Assembly: GCF_030408855.1 (NCBI RefSeq)
Contig: NZ_CP047358.1
Span: 62,001-126,000, forward strand
Length of the DNA: 64,000 nucleotides
Origin: Corynebacterium glaucum
Lineage (GTDB): Bacteria > Actinomycetota > Actinomycetes > Mycobacteriales > Mycobacteriaceae
Direction: 5' to 3'
Both the position numbers and the translations under genes were made by a program. The notes beneath the pieces are model-generated. The model was not told the DNA's origin. It was given only the letters and a program-made list of their open reading frames with translations, and made no database searches. This document shows positions 35,915-45,479 of this stretch, piece after piece. The number at the start of each line of letters is the position of its first letter. The stretch's first letter is position 1.

Positions 35915-36679
35915 CTAGAAGCTCAGCTTGCGCATGATCGGTGCCGGGATGTGCTGCAGCACCATAGAGATCGGGCCGAACAGCTTGTGCACGAACACGT
36001 AGCGGTCGCCCTTAAGTGCTGCCTCCACGGCAGCCTCCGCTACGTCTTCCTTGTTCACGGTGAGCGGGGCTTCGTCCAGACCTGCGGTCATCTTGGTGCG
36101 AACCTGGCCGGGGCGGACAACGGTGACCCGCACGCCGTCGTTACGCAATGCCTCGCCGAGCTGGAGGTAGAAGCCGTCCATACCTGCCTTGGCCGAGCCG
36201 TAGACGAAGTTGGAGCGGCGCACCTTCTGGCCCGCGACGGAGCTCATGGCGATGATGGTGCCGTGGCCCTGGCGCTTCATGGCCTGGCCGAGCAGCACGC
36301 CGACGGAGACGTACGCGGTGTAGTTCGTCTGCGCGGACTCGACGGCGAGCGCCTGGTCCTGCCAGAGCGCTTCCTGGTCGCCGAGGGTGCCGAAGGCCAC
36401 CACGGCCACGTCGATGTCGCCGTCTTCGAAGGCGGCGTCGATAACGCCTTGGTGCGCGGCGGTGTCGAGCGCGTCGAAGTCGATGACGCGCACCTTGCCG
36501 GCGCCTGCCGCGGTGACGGCGTCAATCGCGCCCTGAAGGCGCGGGGAGTCCTCGCGCGCGCAAAGCGTCACGGTCGGTGCACCGCCGCGGTGCACCAGCT
36601 CCTCGACGATGGCGAGGCCGATCTCGGAAGTGCCGCCGATCAGCGCGATGTGTTGTGCCTGTCCTACTGCGTTGAGCAT
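35915..36679 (-). CDS. dprE2: decaprenylphospho-beta-D-erythro-pentofuranosid-2-ulose 2-reductase DprE2
   Basis: 254-residue SDR protein: IGGTSEIGLAI at the start, SSVAGQKVRRSNFVYGSAKAG with the YxxxK dyad. It performs the NADH-dependent second step of ribose-to-arabinose epimerisation, giving decaprenyl-phospho-arabinose, the sole arabinose donor for arabinogalactan. It follows dprE1 with a 37-bp gap. Confidence 0.94.
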   Translation of the reverse strand: MLNAVGQAQHIALIGGTSEIGLAIVEELVHRGGAPTVTLCAREDSPRLQGAIDAVTAAGAGKVRVIDFDALDTAAHQGVIDAAFEDGDIDVAVVAFGTLGDQEALWQDQALAVESAQTNYTAYVSVGVLLGQAMKRQGHGTIIAMSSVAGQKVRRSNFVYGSAKAGMDGFYLQLGEALRNDGVRVTVVRPGQVRTKMTAGLDEAPLTVNKEDVAEAAVEAALKGDRYVFVHKLFGPISMVLQHIPAPIMRKLSF

Positions 36680-36716
36680 TTATTTGGTCCCTTTCTGCTT
36701 CCTGATCCGCAGTTTC

Positions 36717-38132
36717 CTAGTTGAGTTCCAACCTGCGCGACAGGTCAGAGGCGAACACACCGGTCGGGTCGATGGCGCGGCGGGTCTCCAGCCAGCCAGC
36801 CATGCCCGGGTACATCGCGTGGAACTTCTCGGCGGAGGTACGCGATTCCTTGGCCAGGTAAAGGCGGCCGCCGAACTCCATGACTTGGTCGTCCAAGCGG
36901 TCGAGGAATTCGTTGAGCCCGTCGCGGATCGGGAAGTCGACGCAGACGTTCCAGCCCTTCATCGGGTAGGACAACGGCGCGCGGTTACCCTCGCCGAACA
37001 GCTTGAACACGTTGAGCGCGGTGTAGTGCCCGGAGGACTGGATCTGGTAGATGATGTCCTTGAACGGCTCGACAGCGTCGGTGGGCACCACAAACTGGTA
37101 CTGCAGGAAGCCGGCATCGCCGTAACCGCGGTTCCACTCGCCGATGAGATCCAGCGGTTGATAGAACTGCGTGAGGTTCTTGATCTGGTTCTTCGCGGGG
37201 CCGCCCATGAGGTAGTAGGCCTCGCCGATCATGCGCAGCGTGAGCTTGTTCATGGTCCAGGACGGGAACACGTCCGGCACCGTCATCAGCTGCGGAGCGT
37301 TGAACTTTAGCGGGTCCTTGGCCAGGCGCGGCGCGTACTCCTCGAGCTGCGCCAAGGTAGCCAGCGAGCCGCGGGAAATGGTGGAGCGGCCCGTCTTCGG
37401 CGGTGCGGAGATCGCGTCGAACCATGCAGAAGAATAGGTGTAGTTCACCTCGGAGCCGTCCGAGTGTGCCGCGATGGTCTCATCCAGGGTGCCGGTCCGT
37501 TCGGTGTCCGAGATGAAGTACGCGGTCTCGGTCTTGGTCATCGCGATCCGCGCGCGCAGGATGATGCCGGTCAGGCCCATGCCGCCGACGGTGGCCCAGA
37601 ACAAGGTGCCGTCCGGGTCGTCCGCGGAGCCCTCTGGCTCGAGGTGCAGCACGCGGCCGTCGGCGACCAGCAGTTCCATGGAAACAACGTGGTCGCCGAA
37701 CGAGCCGGCGGAGTGGTGGTTCTTGCCGTGAATGTCCGGGCCGATCGCGCCACCGATGGTCACCTGGCGGGTACCGGGCAGCACCGGAACCCACAGGCCG
37801 TACGGCAGCGCCGCCTTCATCAGCTGATCCAGGGTCACGCCCGCGTCCACGTCCACGATGCCGCTGTCCGGGTCGATGGAGTGGATCTGGTTCAGCGGCT
37901 GCATGTCAATGACCAGGCCGCCGCCGTTTTGCGCCGGGTCACCGTAGGAGCGGCCCATGCCGCGCGCGATCACGCCGCGGCGCTGGGATTCGGGGAGGGA
38001 GGAATTCTCGTCCGCGACTTGAGCGACGGCCGCGCGGATCACATCAACGTCCGGGGTGGCCAGCACGTGGGCGGTGGACGGAGCAGTGCGACCCCACCCG
38101 TAGAGGGACTTTTGTTCGGTGTGCAGTTCCAT
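36717..38132 (-). CDS. dprE1: decaprenylphosphoryl-beta-D-ribose 2-oxidase DprE1
   Basis: 471-residue FAD-dependent oxidase from the ATG at 38132 (a TTG three codons upstream is possible). The FAD domain contains [15 protein letters not shown] and [16 protein letters not shown]. The C-terminal [11 protein letters not shown] includes the cysteine (about residue 397) equivalent to the one attacked covalently by benzothiazinones in the mycobacterial enzyme. It oxidises the 2'-OH of decaprenylphosphoryl ribose at the membrane face. First gene of the dprE1-dprE2 pair. Confidence 0.95.
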   Translation of the reverse strand: MELHTEQKSLYGWGRTAPSTAHVLATPDVDVIRAAVAQVADENSSLPESQRRGVIARGMGRSYGDPAQNGGGLVIDMQPLNQIHSIDPDSGIVDVDAGVTLDQLMKAALPYGLWVPVLPGTRQVTIGGAIGPDIHGKNHHSAGSFGDHVVSMELLVADGRVLHLEPEGSADDPDGTLFWATVGGMGLTGIILRARIAMTKTETAYFISDTERTGTLDETIAAHSDGSEVNYTYSSAWFDAISAPPKTGRSTISRGSLATLAQLEEYAPRLAKDPLKFNAPQLMTVPDVFPSWTMNKLTLRMIGEAYYLMGGPAKNQIKNLTQFYQPLDLIGEWNRGYGDAGFLQYQFVVPTDAVEPFKDIIYQIQSSGHYTALNVFKLFGEGNRAPLSYPMKGWNVCVDFPIRDGLNEFLDRLDDQVMEFGGRLYLAKESRTSAEKFHAMYPGMAGWLETRRAIDPTGVFASDLSRRLELN

Positions 38133-38197
38133 GGCACCCAAGCCTACCGACCAAAAACCCGAATACCGGGCACAATAGGTGTGATCTTAATTAACGC

Positions 38198-38377
38198 TTA
38201 GAGTTCGAGGATCTCGCGGATTTCCGCAGGCAACTCCTCTTGGGAAGTAATCTGCGGCCGCCCCGCCTCCGTGTGCTCGCGCAGCAGCTGCATCACCCGC
38301 GCGCGGCTCGTTGAATCCAGCACCGGCAGCTCTTGTGCCATCAGTTGTTGCATGAAGTGGTTCAAGGGTTGTGCCAT
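38198..38377 (-). CDS. small hypothetical protein
   Basis: 59 residues from the ATG at 38377 (MAQPLNHFMQQLM), mostly helical, amphipathic, no cysteines and no membrane segment. It is divergent from the membrane protein gene at 38409 and 66 bp upstream of dprE1 on the same strand. No family recognised. Confidence 0.5.
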   Translation of the reverse strand: MAQPLNHFMQQLMAQELPVLDSTSRARVMQLLREHTEAGRPQITSQEELPAEIREILEL

Positions 38378-38408
38378 GGGCGTAACTGTAGCGCTACCAT
38401 CGGCACCC

Positions 38409-38849
38409 ATGACCACCAATGCAACCATCCAGGAAGCAGTCGACGAAACCCAGATCGACTACAACGCACTGGACAACACGCTCGGCGGCCGAGTCATCCA
38501 GGCAGGGTTCATCGCAGCATTCTTCGCCACTCGTTCAGTTCCGGCTCGCGTTGGGTTGAGCATTTTGAACTTGACGACGGTCGGGCTGTTCAATGCGTTC
38601 GACGAAGATCCCCGAAACGACCTCACTTCCCGGGTGGACGCGGAACAAGGCGAAGACGAATCTGTGGCGTTGTCCTGGGGCGTGCTCGCCGGGCTGGGAG
38701 CAGGCACGATTGCCGCTTTGACTGTGGCCGCGAAAGCTCAGTCGGGGATTGCCGGTTGGCTGGCTGGGCGGGGCGTCGCAAAGCCTGATGCTCTGATTGG
38801 CCTTGCTGCGGGCGGAGCTTACCTGGCGGCAAAGCAGCTGCGACCGTAG
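38409..38849 (+). CDS. hypothetical membrane protein
   Basis: 146 residues from the ATG at 38409. Polar N-terminus, then hydrophobic segments around residues 28-58, 87-105 and 120-140, with glycine-rich helix patterns. No motif or family recognised. The genome motif lies antisense at 38774-38784. Confidence 0.65.
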   Translation: MTTNATIQEAVDETQIDYNALDNTLGGRVIQAGFIAAFFATRSVPARVGLSILNLTTVGLFNAFDEDPRNDLTSRVDAEQGEDESVALSWGVLAGLGAGTIAALTVAAKAQSGIAGWLAGRGVAKPDALIGLAAGGAYLAAKQLRP

Positions 38850-38863
38850 CTATATTGGGCGCC

Positions 38864-39760
38864 ATGTCCAGCACGATCTACAGATCCGCATCGCTTGCGC
38901 CGGTGATCAACCTCGCCGCCGAGCGGACGCGCCGCCGCAATGGCAGTGCCGCTGCGGCCGATGTGGGCGACACGCTCATCGTGCGCATCGTGCTGGTGTC
39001 CGACGACACGGTGTACCGCTGGGTAGGCATCGATGAGCGCACCACGATCCGGGAGTGCTGCACCGTCGTGGAGACGGTGTTCGGGATCGATGAGCTGCGC
39101 GCCACTGAAGACGGCACCGATGCGGTGCGGGCGGAGGCCGATGGGGCCTGCGAACTGCGAGACGTGCTGGACGCGCCGGGGGAGGCCACAGCCTTTACGT
39201 GGGGGTTGTGGCAGTTCGGCATGCAGTTTGCCGACGTCTACCCGCGCGACGAATCGACCCCACCTGCCGTGTGCGTCGCGGGCTCCGGGTCGTTCGGCGA
39301 TGCCCGCTTCGACATCGGACGCGTGAACGCGCAACTGCTGGGCGCGGAACGGGTCAAAGATCTCGCGTCGCTGGTGCGCGACGACGTCCGCGACGTACTG
39401 GAGCGCGCGAGCACCCACGACTTCTTGCCGCTGATCCACGCGCTCGGCGTGGAGCGCGCCGTGTCGCCGGGGGAGATGCCAGTCGTGGCCCGCGCGCGCT
39501 TGGCGCGACTGCCCGTGGAGGCGGATCCGCGCGCCCGAGACGCGTTCTGGGCATCGGTGCTTGCCGCCGCATGCTGCGGGGATGCGGCAAGCACAGACTC
39601 GATCACCGAATCCATTATGCAGGCGCTGCGCGCTGCGGATCTCTCCGCCGCCGAGGTCAGGCAGCTGTGCGCGGCATCGCTCGCGGATCTCGATGCGCTC
39701 ACCGCGAACCTCTCGTTGCCGGAGCGACTAGATGTCTACCGTGATCTGATTCGGGGGTAG
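38864..39760 (+). CDS. plasmid pRiA4b ORF-3-like protein
   Basis: 298 residues from the ATG at 38864. The N-terminal half (VRIVLVSDDTVYRWVGID, then TTIRECCTVVETVFGID) resembles the pRiA4b ORF-3/IS1096-passenger fold PF07929, a small domain of unknown function seen widely in actinobacteria. The C-terminal half is helical and Ala-rich with no known motif. It is followed 20 bp later by the GtrA gene. Confidence 0.65.
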   Translation: MSSTIYRSASLAPVINLAAERTRRRNGSAAAADVGDTLIVRIVLVSDDTVYRWVGIDERTTIRECCTVVETVFGIDELRATEDGTDAVRAEADGACELRDVLDAPGEATAFTWGLWQFGMQFADVYPRDESTPPAVCVAGSGSFGDARFDIGRVNAQLLGAERVKDLASLVRDDVRDVLERASTHDFLPLIHALGVERAVSPGEMPVVARARLARLPVEADPRARDAFWASVLAAACCGDAASTDSITESIMQALRAADLSAAEVRQLCAASLADLDALTANLSLPERLDVYRDLIRG

Positions 39761-39780
39761 ACGCTGTAGACTCAGCCCGC

Positions 39781-40290
39781 GTGAGTGCTTCCGGTGTGAA
39801 AAAGCAGCTGATCCCGTTCGTCATCATCGGCGTGGGCTGCGCCGTTCTTGACTTCGGCATCACCTACCCCGTCGATGAGCTCACGTCACTGTCTCGCGAG
39901 ATGGCAAAGGCCATCGGCTGGGTGGTGGGCACGATCGTGGCCTATGTGCTGAACTCACGGTTCGCTTTTCACGCCGAAGTCAGCGCCAAGAAGGCTGGCG
40001 GGGTGTTCGTCCTGTACGCCACCACCTTCGCGGTGCAGATCCTGCTGTACCGCTATTCAGCGTTGCCGCTACGCGCGCTGGGGCTGAACAAGTTCTTTAC
40101 GGACCTGATCAGCTTCATCATCGCCCAAGGTGTCGCCACAGTCACCAACTTCGTGCTGCAGCGCCGGGTGATCTTTAGGGAAGAGACGAAAATAATTGAG
40201 TCGCAAGAGCCCGTCGTCAAGCAAAAAGCCCCTATGGGCGACGGAAATCCTCCCGTGCCCCCATCCGCAGTAACTTCAACCAATTCTTGA
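39781..40290 (+). CDS. GtrA family membrane protein
   Basis: 169 residues with four membrane helices and the GtrA signature pattern (VIIGVGCAVLDFGITYPV; AYVLNSRFAF; FVLQRRVIF). GtrA-like proteins flip or organise polyprenyl-phosphate sugars. In mycobacteria a homologue lies beside dprE1 and is linked to arabinan synthesis; the same role is plausible here. GTG start. Its last 59 bp overlap the convergent glfT1 3' end, which explains the low-complexity Pro-rich tail. Confidence 0.88.
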   Translation: MSASGVKKQLIPFVIIGVGCAVLDFGITYPVDELTSLSREMAKAIGWVVGTIVAYVLNSRFAFHAEVSAKKAGGVFVLYATTFAVQILLYRYSALPLRALGLNKFFTDLISFIIAQGVATVTNFVLQRRVIFREETKIIESQEPVVKQKAPMGDGNPPVPPSAVTSTNS

Positions 40291-41137
40291 AAGCGGCTGG
40301 GTCGCGGCGCTGAAGGAGGAAGAACCACGCGAAACGCACAACTTCCTGGAACTTCATCGTGCGCATGCCGCGCTGGTTGATGATGAAGCCGCGGTTGCGG
40401 TACGCGAAGTAGCGCTTCGTCTCATTATCCGGGAACTGCGCGTGCGCGCGGCCGCCCATGATCGGCTGGAACTCGCTGGAACCGTCTGGGTGCAGGTAGA
40501 ACGCGGTGAGCGCGGTGCCGTAATCCAGGCCCGAGTTGGAAAGGCGGCGGTGGTACTCCACCTCGTCGCCGCGGATGAAGAGGCGGTAATCCGGCACGCC
40601 AATGCGCTCCATGGCCTCGGCGGAGATGAGAGCGCCGTTGAACAAGGACGCGTAGCCGGGCAGGAACTCGCCCTCCAGCTCGTCGGTGTTGCGCATCCAG
40701 GTCAAGCCCTGTCGGATTGGGAACGCGAGGCGGTTCGGGTCGTCAATGGCCGCGACAATCGGGCTGACCTCGTGGAGGTTGCGCTCCTCAGCGACGCGGT
40801 AGAGCTCCGCGAGGGTCTCGTGGCTCTCCGGGCGGCCGTCGTCGTCGGCGCACCAGATGGCGTCCGCGCCGAGTGCGAGTGCGTGGAGGAAGCCGTAGGC
40901 GAAACCGCCCGCGCCGCCCAGGTTCGTGTGGCTGGGTAGGTAGACGCCGCGGTCCTGTGCGAGGTCGCTGAGCAGCTGCTCAACCTCCGACTCCGCGCCG
41001 TTATCCACCACAATCACCCAATCCACCGGGTGGGTCTGGTTCACAACTTGCTCCAACGAGTGGCGCAGAAGTTCCACGCGCTTATGGGTGACAATCACTG
41101 CGGCCGTAGTTCCTGAGGATTTTAAGGTCTTTGTCAT
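40232..41137 (-). CDS. glfT1: galactofuranosyltransferase GlfT1
   Basis: 301-residue GT2-family transferase from the ATG at 41137. AAVIVTHKR opens the fold, WCADDDGRPE contains the metal-binding DDD, and RGDEVEYHRR is the conserved acceptor/catalytic region. GlfT1 adds the first galactofuranoses to the rhamnosyl-GlcNAc-lipid linker, so it starts galactan synthesis at the cytoplasmic membrane. Located near the galactan-exporter genes as in mycobacteria. Confidence 0.92.
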   Translation of the reverse strand: MTKTLKSSGTTAAVIVTHKRVELLRHSLEQVVNQTHPVDWVIVVDNGAESEVEQLLSDLAQDRGVYLPSHTNLGGAGGFAYGFLHALALGADAIWCADDDGRPESHETLAELYRVAEERNLHEVSPIVAAIDDPNRLAFPIRQGLTWMRNTDELEGEFLPGYASLFNGALISAEAMERIGVPDYRLFIRGDEVEYHRRLSNSGLDYGTALTAFYLHPDGSSEFQPIMGGRAHAQFPDNETKRYFAYRNRGFIINQRGMRTMKFQEVVRFAWFFLLQRRDPAAFKNWLKLLRMGAREDFRRP

Positions 41138-41230
41138 GTCGACGATTATGCCTTGGTCAGACCGAGCTGGCTGGGCGGAGTGCGCGTCGGCGCGGGGAAC
41201 CGAAGCAGGAAAACCGAGGTCTAACCCAGT

Positions 41231-42238
41231 GTGGACAAGCTTTTCGACGGCATGCACGTGGTGCCCGGAGACCTCTTAATCCGGGCGAGTGGCGCTGTTC
41301 CTGGTGCTGTTCCTGGCGCTGCTCCTGGCGACGGTTTCAGTGGCCTGGTGGAGGTGGCTGGCGGCTACTCCATTCCGCATCGCTTTGCGACTGAGCGCGC
41401 CATCGCACGTGCCGCCGCCCGCCACCACCCGCGCGGGATTGCGTACGAGATTCCCGCGGCGTACCGGGCTGCGGCTTACGGCCTGACGCACCCGGATTTC
41501 ACCGTGACCGGGTTTGGGGCGCTTGCGCTCTACGGGCTGCCTTTCCTCGTCGACGCCTGCGACACGGTCTTGGAAGGGCCCCGCGTTGACCGGAAACAAC
41601 TGGCCACGGCCACGACCCCCACCCTGGTACGCGGCCATTTGAAGCGTGATGAAGTCTGGAACGTGCATTGCCACGGCAGACCGATCACAGTAGCAGCGCC
41701 AGCGATCGCGGTGGTGCAGGCGCTGAAAGCCATCCGCCAAGGGGAGGCGAGCTGGTCAACGATCCCTGTAGAGGGAAGAGACCCTGCGTTCGTAAGAGCA
41801 GTGCAGCTCGTGGACGCCGCGCGGCGCTTCCTCGATGTAGAAACTGAAGAGATCGTCCGAGCAAGTCGTCAAAAGCTGAATTCCCGGTGGGTGAGTGAGG
41901 TGGTCGCGGCATCTTCGAAGAACGCTGACTCTCCGAAAGAAACCGAAATGCGCCTCCTCGCGCAGCAGCTAGCCGATCGGTATTGCCTGACCTTGAAGGA
42001 GCAGGTGGTGATTCGGAAAGACGGTGAGCCGATAACCCGCCTTGACCTCGCTTTCATGGAGCCAAAGGTCGGCTTGATGTACGACGGCGCACAGCACTGG
42101 GACTTTGAACGCCGGCAGAAGGACGCCAAGATCAATCTCGACGCTGCCACATTGAGGTGGACGATGCTGAGGTTCGCATCGGGGACCTTGGGCACGCTGC
42201 CTACGACGGTGGCCGGGCTGCTCGATGAAATTCTGTAA
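41231..42238 (+). CDS. DUF559/endonuclease-fold domain protein
   Basis: 335 residues, GTG start. Residues 20-36 contain GAVPGAVPGAAPG, encoded by tandem DNA repeats (41291-41335). The C-terminus (TRLDLAFMEPKVGLMYDGAQHW, then RRQKDAKINLDAATL) has the D...DG-x-QHW pattern of DUF559/Vsr-like PD-(D/E)XK folds, with the N-terminal part resembling AbiEi-type antitoxin modules. Function not established. A genome motif lies in its first codons (41239). Confidence 0.7.
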   Translation: MDKLFDGMHVVPGDLLIRASGAVPGAVPGAAPGDGFSGLVEVAGGYSIPHRFATERAIARAAARHHPRGIAYEIPAAYRAAAYGLTHPDFTVTGFGALALYGLPFLVDACDTVLEGPRVDRKQLATATTPTLVRGHLKRDEVWNVHCHGRPITVAAPAIAVVQALKAIRQGEASWSTIPVEGRDPAFVRAVQLVDAARRFLDVETEEIVRASRQKLNSRWVSEVVAASSKNADSPKETEMRLLAQQLADRYCLTLKEQVVIRKDGEPITRLDLAFMEPKVGLMYDGAQHWDFERRQKDAKINLDAATLRWTMLRFASGTLGTLPTTVAGLLDEIL

Positions 42239-42302
42239 GAATTTAAATCGCGCGAGATCCGACCTGGGGAAACGCGGCAACGGAGGCCCGTCTCAGTAAG
42301 TT

Positions 42303-42362
42303 CCTACAGGGTGAGACGGGGTCGGGCAGGGTGAGACGGGGTCGGGCGGGGAGGGGCGGGGG
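42303..42362. repeat. intergenic tandem repeat
   Basis: Two and a half copies of a G-rich unit (gggtgagacggggtcgggc) lie between the convergent stops of the DUF559 and wzt genes. It has G-quadruplex-like runs on the + strand. No gene; the role is unknown, and it may be only a slippage product. Confidence 0.7.
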
Positions 42363-43166
42363 TTAGCGATCGACGGCATCGGGGCCGTGGAAGCGCTCGA
42401 CCAGGTCGGCGACGTACTCGCCGGCCTCGGGGCCTTCGTAGGCGGCGACCACGTCAGAGACCAAGCCAGCCTGCCGGATTTCTCCCTTGTCCACCCACAA
42501 GGCCGTGTTGCAGAGCTGCGCCAAGAAGTCGTTGGAGTGCGACGCAAAGACCAAGATGCCGGATCTTTCCACCATCTCCGCCAACCGCACCCGGGCCTTG
42601 GACATGAAGGCGGCGTCTACCGCGCCGATGCCTTCGTCGAGAAGCAAAATTTCTGGCTCGATGGAGGTGACAACCCCAAGGGCTAAGCGGACGCGCATGC
42701 CGGTGGAGTAGGTGCGAAGGGGCATGGAGAGGTAGTCGCCGAGCTCGGAGAATTCGGCGATCTCGTCCATTTTGGCTTTCATTTGTTTGCGGGTCTGGCC
42801 GAGGAAAAGCCCGCGGATGATGATGTTTTCGTAGCCGGAGATCTCCGGATCCATGCCCACGCCGAGGTCGAAGACCGGTGCCACGCGGCCGCGGACGACG
42901 GCGGAGCCGCGCGTGGGTTCGTAAATGCCGGAGAGCAGCCGCAGCAGGGTGGACTTGCCGGCGCCGTTGTGGCCGACGAGGCCGACTCGGTCTCCCTCGC
43001 GCAGGTGGAGGTTGATGTCGCGAAGCGCCTCGACGACCACGGTGTTGGAGGCGTTCTTGCCAATCTTGCCGCCGGCGGAAGCCATCATGGCCTTTTTCAG
43101 CGAGCGCGATTTGGCGTCGAAAATGGGGAAGTCGACGCACGCGTTGTAGGTGTCGATGGAAACCAT
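42363..43166 (-). CDS. wzt: ABC exporter ATP-binding protein, Wzt-type (galactan-lipid export)
   Basis: 267 residues: Walker A GHNGAGKS, Q-loop context, a modified signature region (TYSTGMRVRLALG), Walker B EILLLDEG and switch His in FASHSNDF. It fits the O-antigen/teichoic-acid ATPase family and pairs with the upstream permease. In mycolate bacteria this pair exports lipid-linked galactan; the assignment rests on family and on location beside glfT1. A genome motif lies in the Walker B codons (42635). Confidence 0.9.
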   Translation of the reverse strand: MVSIDTYNACVDFPIFDAKSRSLKKAMMASAGGKIGKNASNTVVVEALRDINLHLREGDRVGLVGHNGAGKSTLLRLLSGIYEPTRGSAVVRGRVAPVFDLGVGMDPEISGYENIIIRGLFLGQTRKQMKAKMDEIAEFSELGDYLSMPLRTYSTGMRVRLALGVVTSIEPEILLLDEGIGAVDAAFMSKARVRLAEMVERSGILVFASHSNDFLAQLCNTALWVDKGEIRQAGLVSDVVAAYEGPEAGEYVADLVERFHGPDAVDR

Positions 43167-43190
43167 GAGAACCTTTCGAAGCTCCCGTCT

Positions 43191-44087
43191 TTAAACCCAG
43201 TAGGGGACTCGGAAGCGCATCTGCTTCATTGCGAAGAGTGTGACCACCAAGCCGACTGCGGTGCACGCCAGCACTATCCACCAGGGGTATGCGGCGACCT
43301 CATGCCCGATCAGGGGTGCGCGCACGATTTCCAGGTAATGGTACAGCGGGTTAATCTCCGCCAGCATCGCGCGCTGCTCGACCTCGCCGCCCTGCGCTTT
43401 GAGGGTCTGGGTGGTCCACACGATCGGGGTGACGTAGAACAGCAACTGCACGAGCGCTTCGAGCAGGGGCGCGACATCGCGGAAGCGGGTGGCGATGATG
43501 CCGAACAACATGGTCACCCACACCCCGTTGAGTACCAGCAGGAACAGGCCAGGCAGCGCCCACAGCGCGTTCCAGCCAAGGTGGATGCGGAAAATCAGGA
43601 CGAGCAGCGCCCAAATGATCATGTTGTGGGCTAAAAACAGCAGCTGGCGCCACACCAGCCGGTAGACGTGGACGGACAGTGCCGAGGGCAGCTGCTTGAT
43701 CAGGCCCTCGTTCTCAATGAACACGGTGGAGCCGTCTTTAATGCAACCGGAGATGAAGCCCCAGACGATGAAACCGACGGTGACGTGCGGCAGGAACACC
43801 GCGACGTCGATTTGGAACAGCATGGAGTAGAGCAGCCCTAGGGCCAGCGACATCACGCCGGTTGCGATGGTGATCCACAGTGGACCGAGCGTGGAGCGGC
43901 GGTAGCGCTGCTTGATGTCTTGCCAGCCCAGCTGCAGCCAGAGTTCGTGCTGCCCCCAGCCGCGCACCAAGTCGCGCCACGCCATGCGCATGGTTTTCGA
44001 CGGTGACGGCGGGGTGACCTCCCCAGGCTCGCTGGTCATGCGGGCGACGTCCGCCCGCAGTTGTTCTACGTCGTGCACGTGATTCAC
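43191..44087 (-). CDS. wzm: ABC exporter permease, Wzm-type (galactan-lipid export)
   Basis: 298 residues with six membrane helices of the ABC-2 polysaccharide exporter type. The WQDIKQRYRRSTLGPLWI segment before helix 1 is family-typical. The gene starts with GTG and is separated from wzt by 24 bp, so they form an operon. Confidence 0.9.
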   Translation of the reverse strand: MNHVHDVEQLRADVARMTSEPGEVTPPSPSKTMRMAWRDLVRGWGQHELWLQLGWQDIKQRYRRSTLGPLWITIATGVMSLALGLLYSMLFQIDVAVFLPHVTVGFIVWGFISGCIKDGSTVFIENEGLIKQLPSALSVHVYRLVWRQLLFLAHNMIIWALLVLIFRIHLGWNALWALPGLFLLVLNGVWVTMLFGIIATRFRDVAPLLEALVQLLFYVTPIVWTTQTLKAQGGEVEQRAMLAEINPLYHYLEIVRAPLIGHEVAAYPWWIVLACTAVGLVVTLFAMKQMRFRVPYWV

Positions 44088-44242
44088 CCTAGCGCCCCCT
44101 CAACGCGATTTAAGGATTCGCGTCCACTGGATTCCGCGAAGCGGCGAACGGAGTACTAAGGAGCAGGAGGTATGCACGTTGGAAACGCAGCGTGCATAAT
44201 AAGAATTCGGCAAGAAATTCGGAAAAGGTCTAGGAGGTTTTC

Positions 44243-45454
44243 GTGGCCTACGATGTTGCGGGTGTCCGCGGCCTCTACACCTCTCTTTCGGATGGTTGGA
44301 CGTACCTGAACGCGCACGACACCCCGCAGGTTCCGGAGCGGGTGGCGTCGGCGGTGGCGCGTTCGTTCCGGATGGCGTGCGGTGTCTCCGCGCCCGAGCT
44401 GAGCCGCGGCATCCACACGCGCGACCGAGTTGGCCGGCCGGAGGGCGACGCGTTCGTTGCGGATGCACGCGCGGCCGTCGCAGACCTCGCGGGAGTGACC
44501 CCGGAGCGGGTGCTGCTCGGCCCGAGCCTACCCGCGCTCTACTTGGCGCTTACAGCGGCGATGCGCCCGCTGTACCGCTATAACTCCTCGGTTGTGCTCA
44601 CGAACGTTCACAACACCCAGCTCAACGGCATCCTCGAGCGCGCCGATGCCGAGGTGCGCTGGGCGCTGGCCGACCTCGCCACCGGGGAGCTGCCGGCGTG
44701 GCAGTTCGATTCGCTTGTCGACGGCTCGACGCGCCTGGTTGCGGTTCCCGCCGCCCACGCGCAGCTGGGCACGGTGGTTCCGGTCCGCGAGATCGGCGAG
44801 CGGATACGCGAACGCTCGAGAGCTTGGTTGCTTGTCGACGCTTCGGCGTACGCCCCGTATCGCCTCCTTACTTTCGACGACTGGGAAGCCGATATCGTCG
44901 CCATCGACGTGGCTAAACTCGGCGGCCCGCAAGTTGCAGCCCTGGTGTTCCGGGATGAAGCAATGCTCTACCGCCTTGAGGAGAACGTGCTCACCATGCC
45001 TATCTCTCCGGGGTTGGCCGGTGGCGTGTCTGCAACGGTGGAGCACTACGCATCGCTGGTGGAGCAGCAGAACGGCCGCCGCTCGCGCCGCAGCCGCCTT
45101 GTCGACTCGATGGGTGAGGCGTCGCGTTACATGGAGCACTTGCGTGAAGACGTCTACACCTTCTTGGGCACGCTGCCCATGGTCCACATCGTCGGCTACT
45201 CCGGGGAGGCTGCCGAGCACAGCAACGCCGACCGCATCCCGCGGATGACGTTCGGGGTGACCGGGGTTCCCTCGGCCACCGTGCATCAGCGTTTGGTGGC
45301 GAACGGGATGATCGCTACTGAGACGTCGATAAGCAAACTGCTCCGCGAAATGGGTGTGGAAGAGATGGGTGGAGCGGTGACCCTCGGCCTGAGCCCGTTC
45401 AACACGCAAGCCGACATCGTGCAGCTCACGCGCACCGTGGCGTCGCTTGCCTGA
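44243..45454 (+). CDS. class V aminotransferase-fold PLP enzyme
   Basis: 403 residues from a GTG with an excellent ribosome-binding site (taggagg). PLP motifs: WLLVDASAYAPY (Asp that contacts the cofactor) and DVAKLGGPQ with the candidate Schiff-base lysine (about residue 232). It resembles cysteine-desulfurase-like proteins found beside the galactan exporter in mycobacteria (the Rv3778c type). The substrate is unknown. It is divergent from wzm. Confidence 0.85.
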   Translation: MAYDVAGVRGLYTSLSDGWTYLNAHDTPQVPERVASAVARSFRMACGVSAPELSRGIHTRDRVGRPEGDAFVADARAAVADLAGVTPERVLLGPSLPALYLALTAAMRPLYRYNSSVVLTNVHNTQLNGILERADAEVRWALADLATGELPAWQFDSLVDGSTRLVAVPAAHAQLGTVVPVREIGERIRERSRAWLLVDASAYAPYRLLTFDDWEADIVAIDVAKLGGPQVAALVFRDEAMLYRLEENVLTMPISPGLAGGVSATVEHYASLVEQQNGRRSRRSRLVDSMGEASRYMEHLREDVYTFLGTLPMVHIVGYSGEAAEHSNADRIPRMTFGVTGVPSATVHQRLVANGMIATETSISKLLREMGVEEMGGAVTLGLSPFNTQADIVQLTRTVASLA

Positions 45455-45479
45455 CGGCTGCGCAACGGGCTACAGCGGG

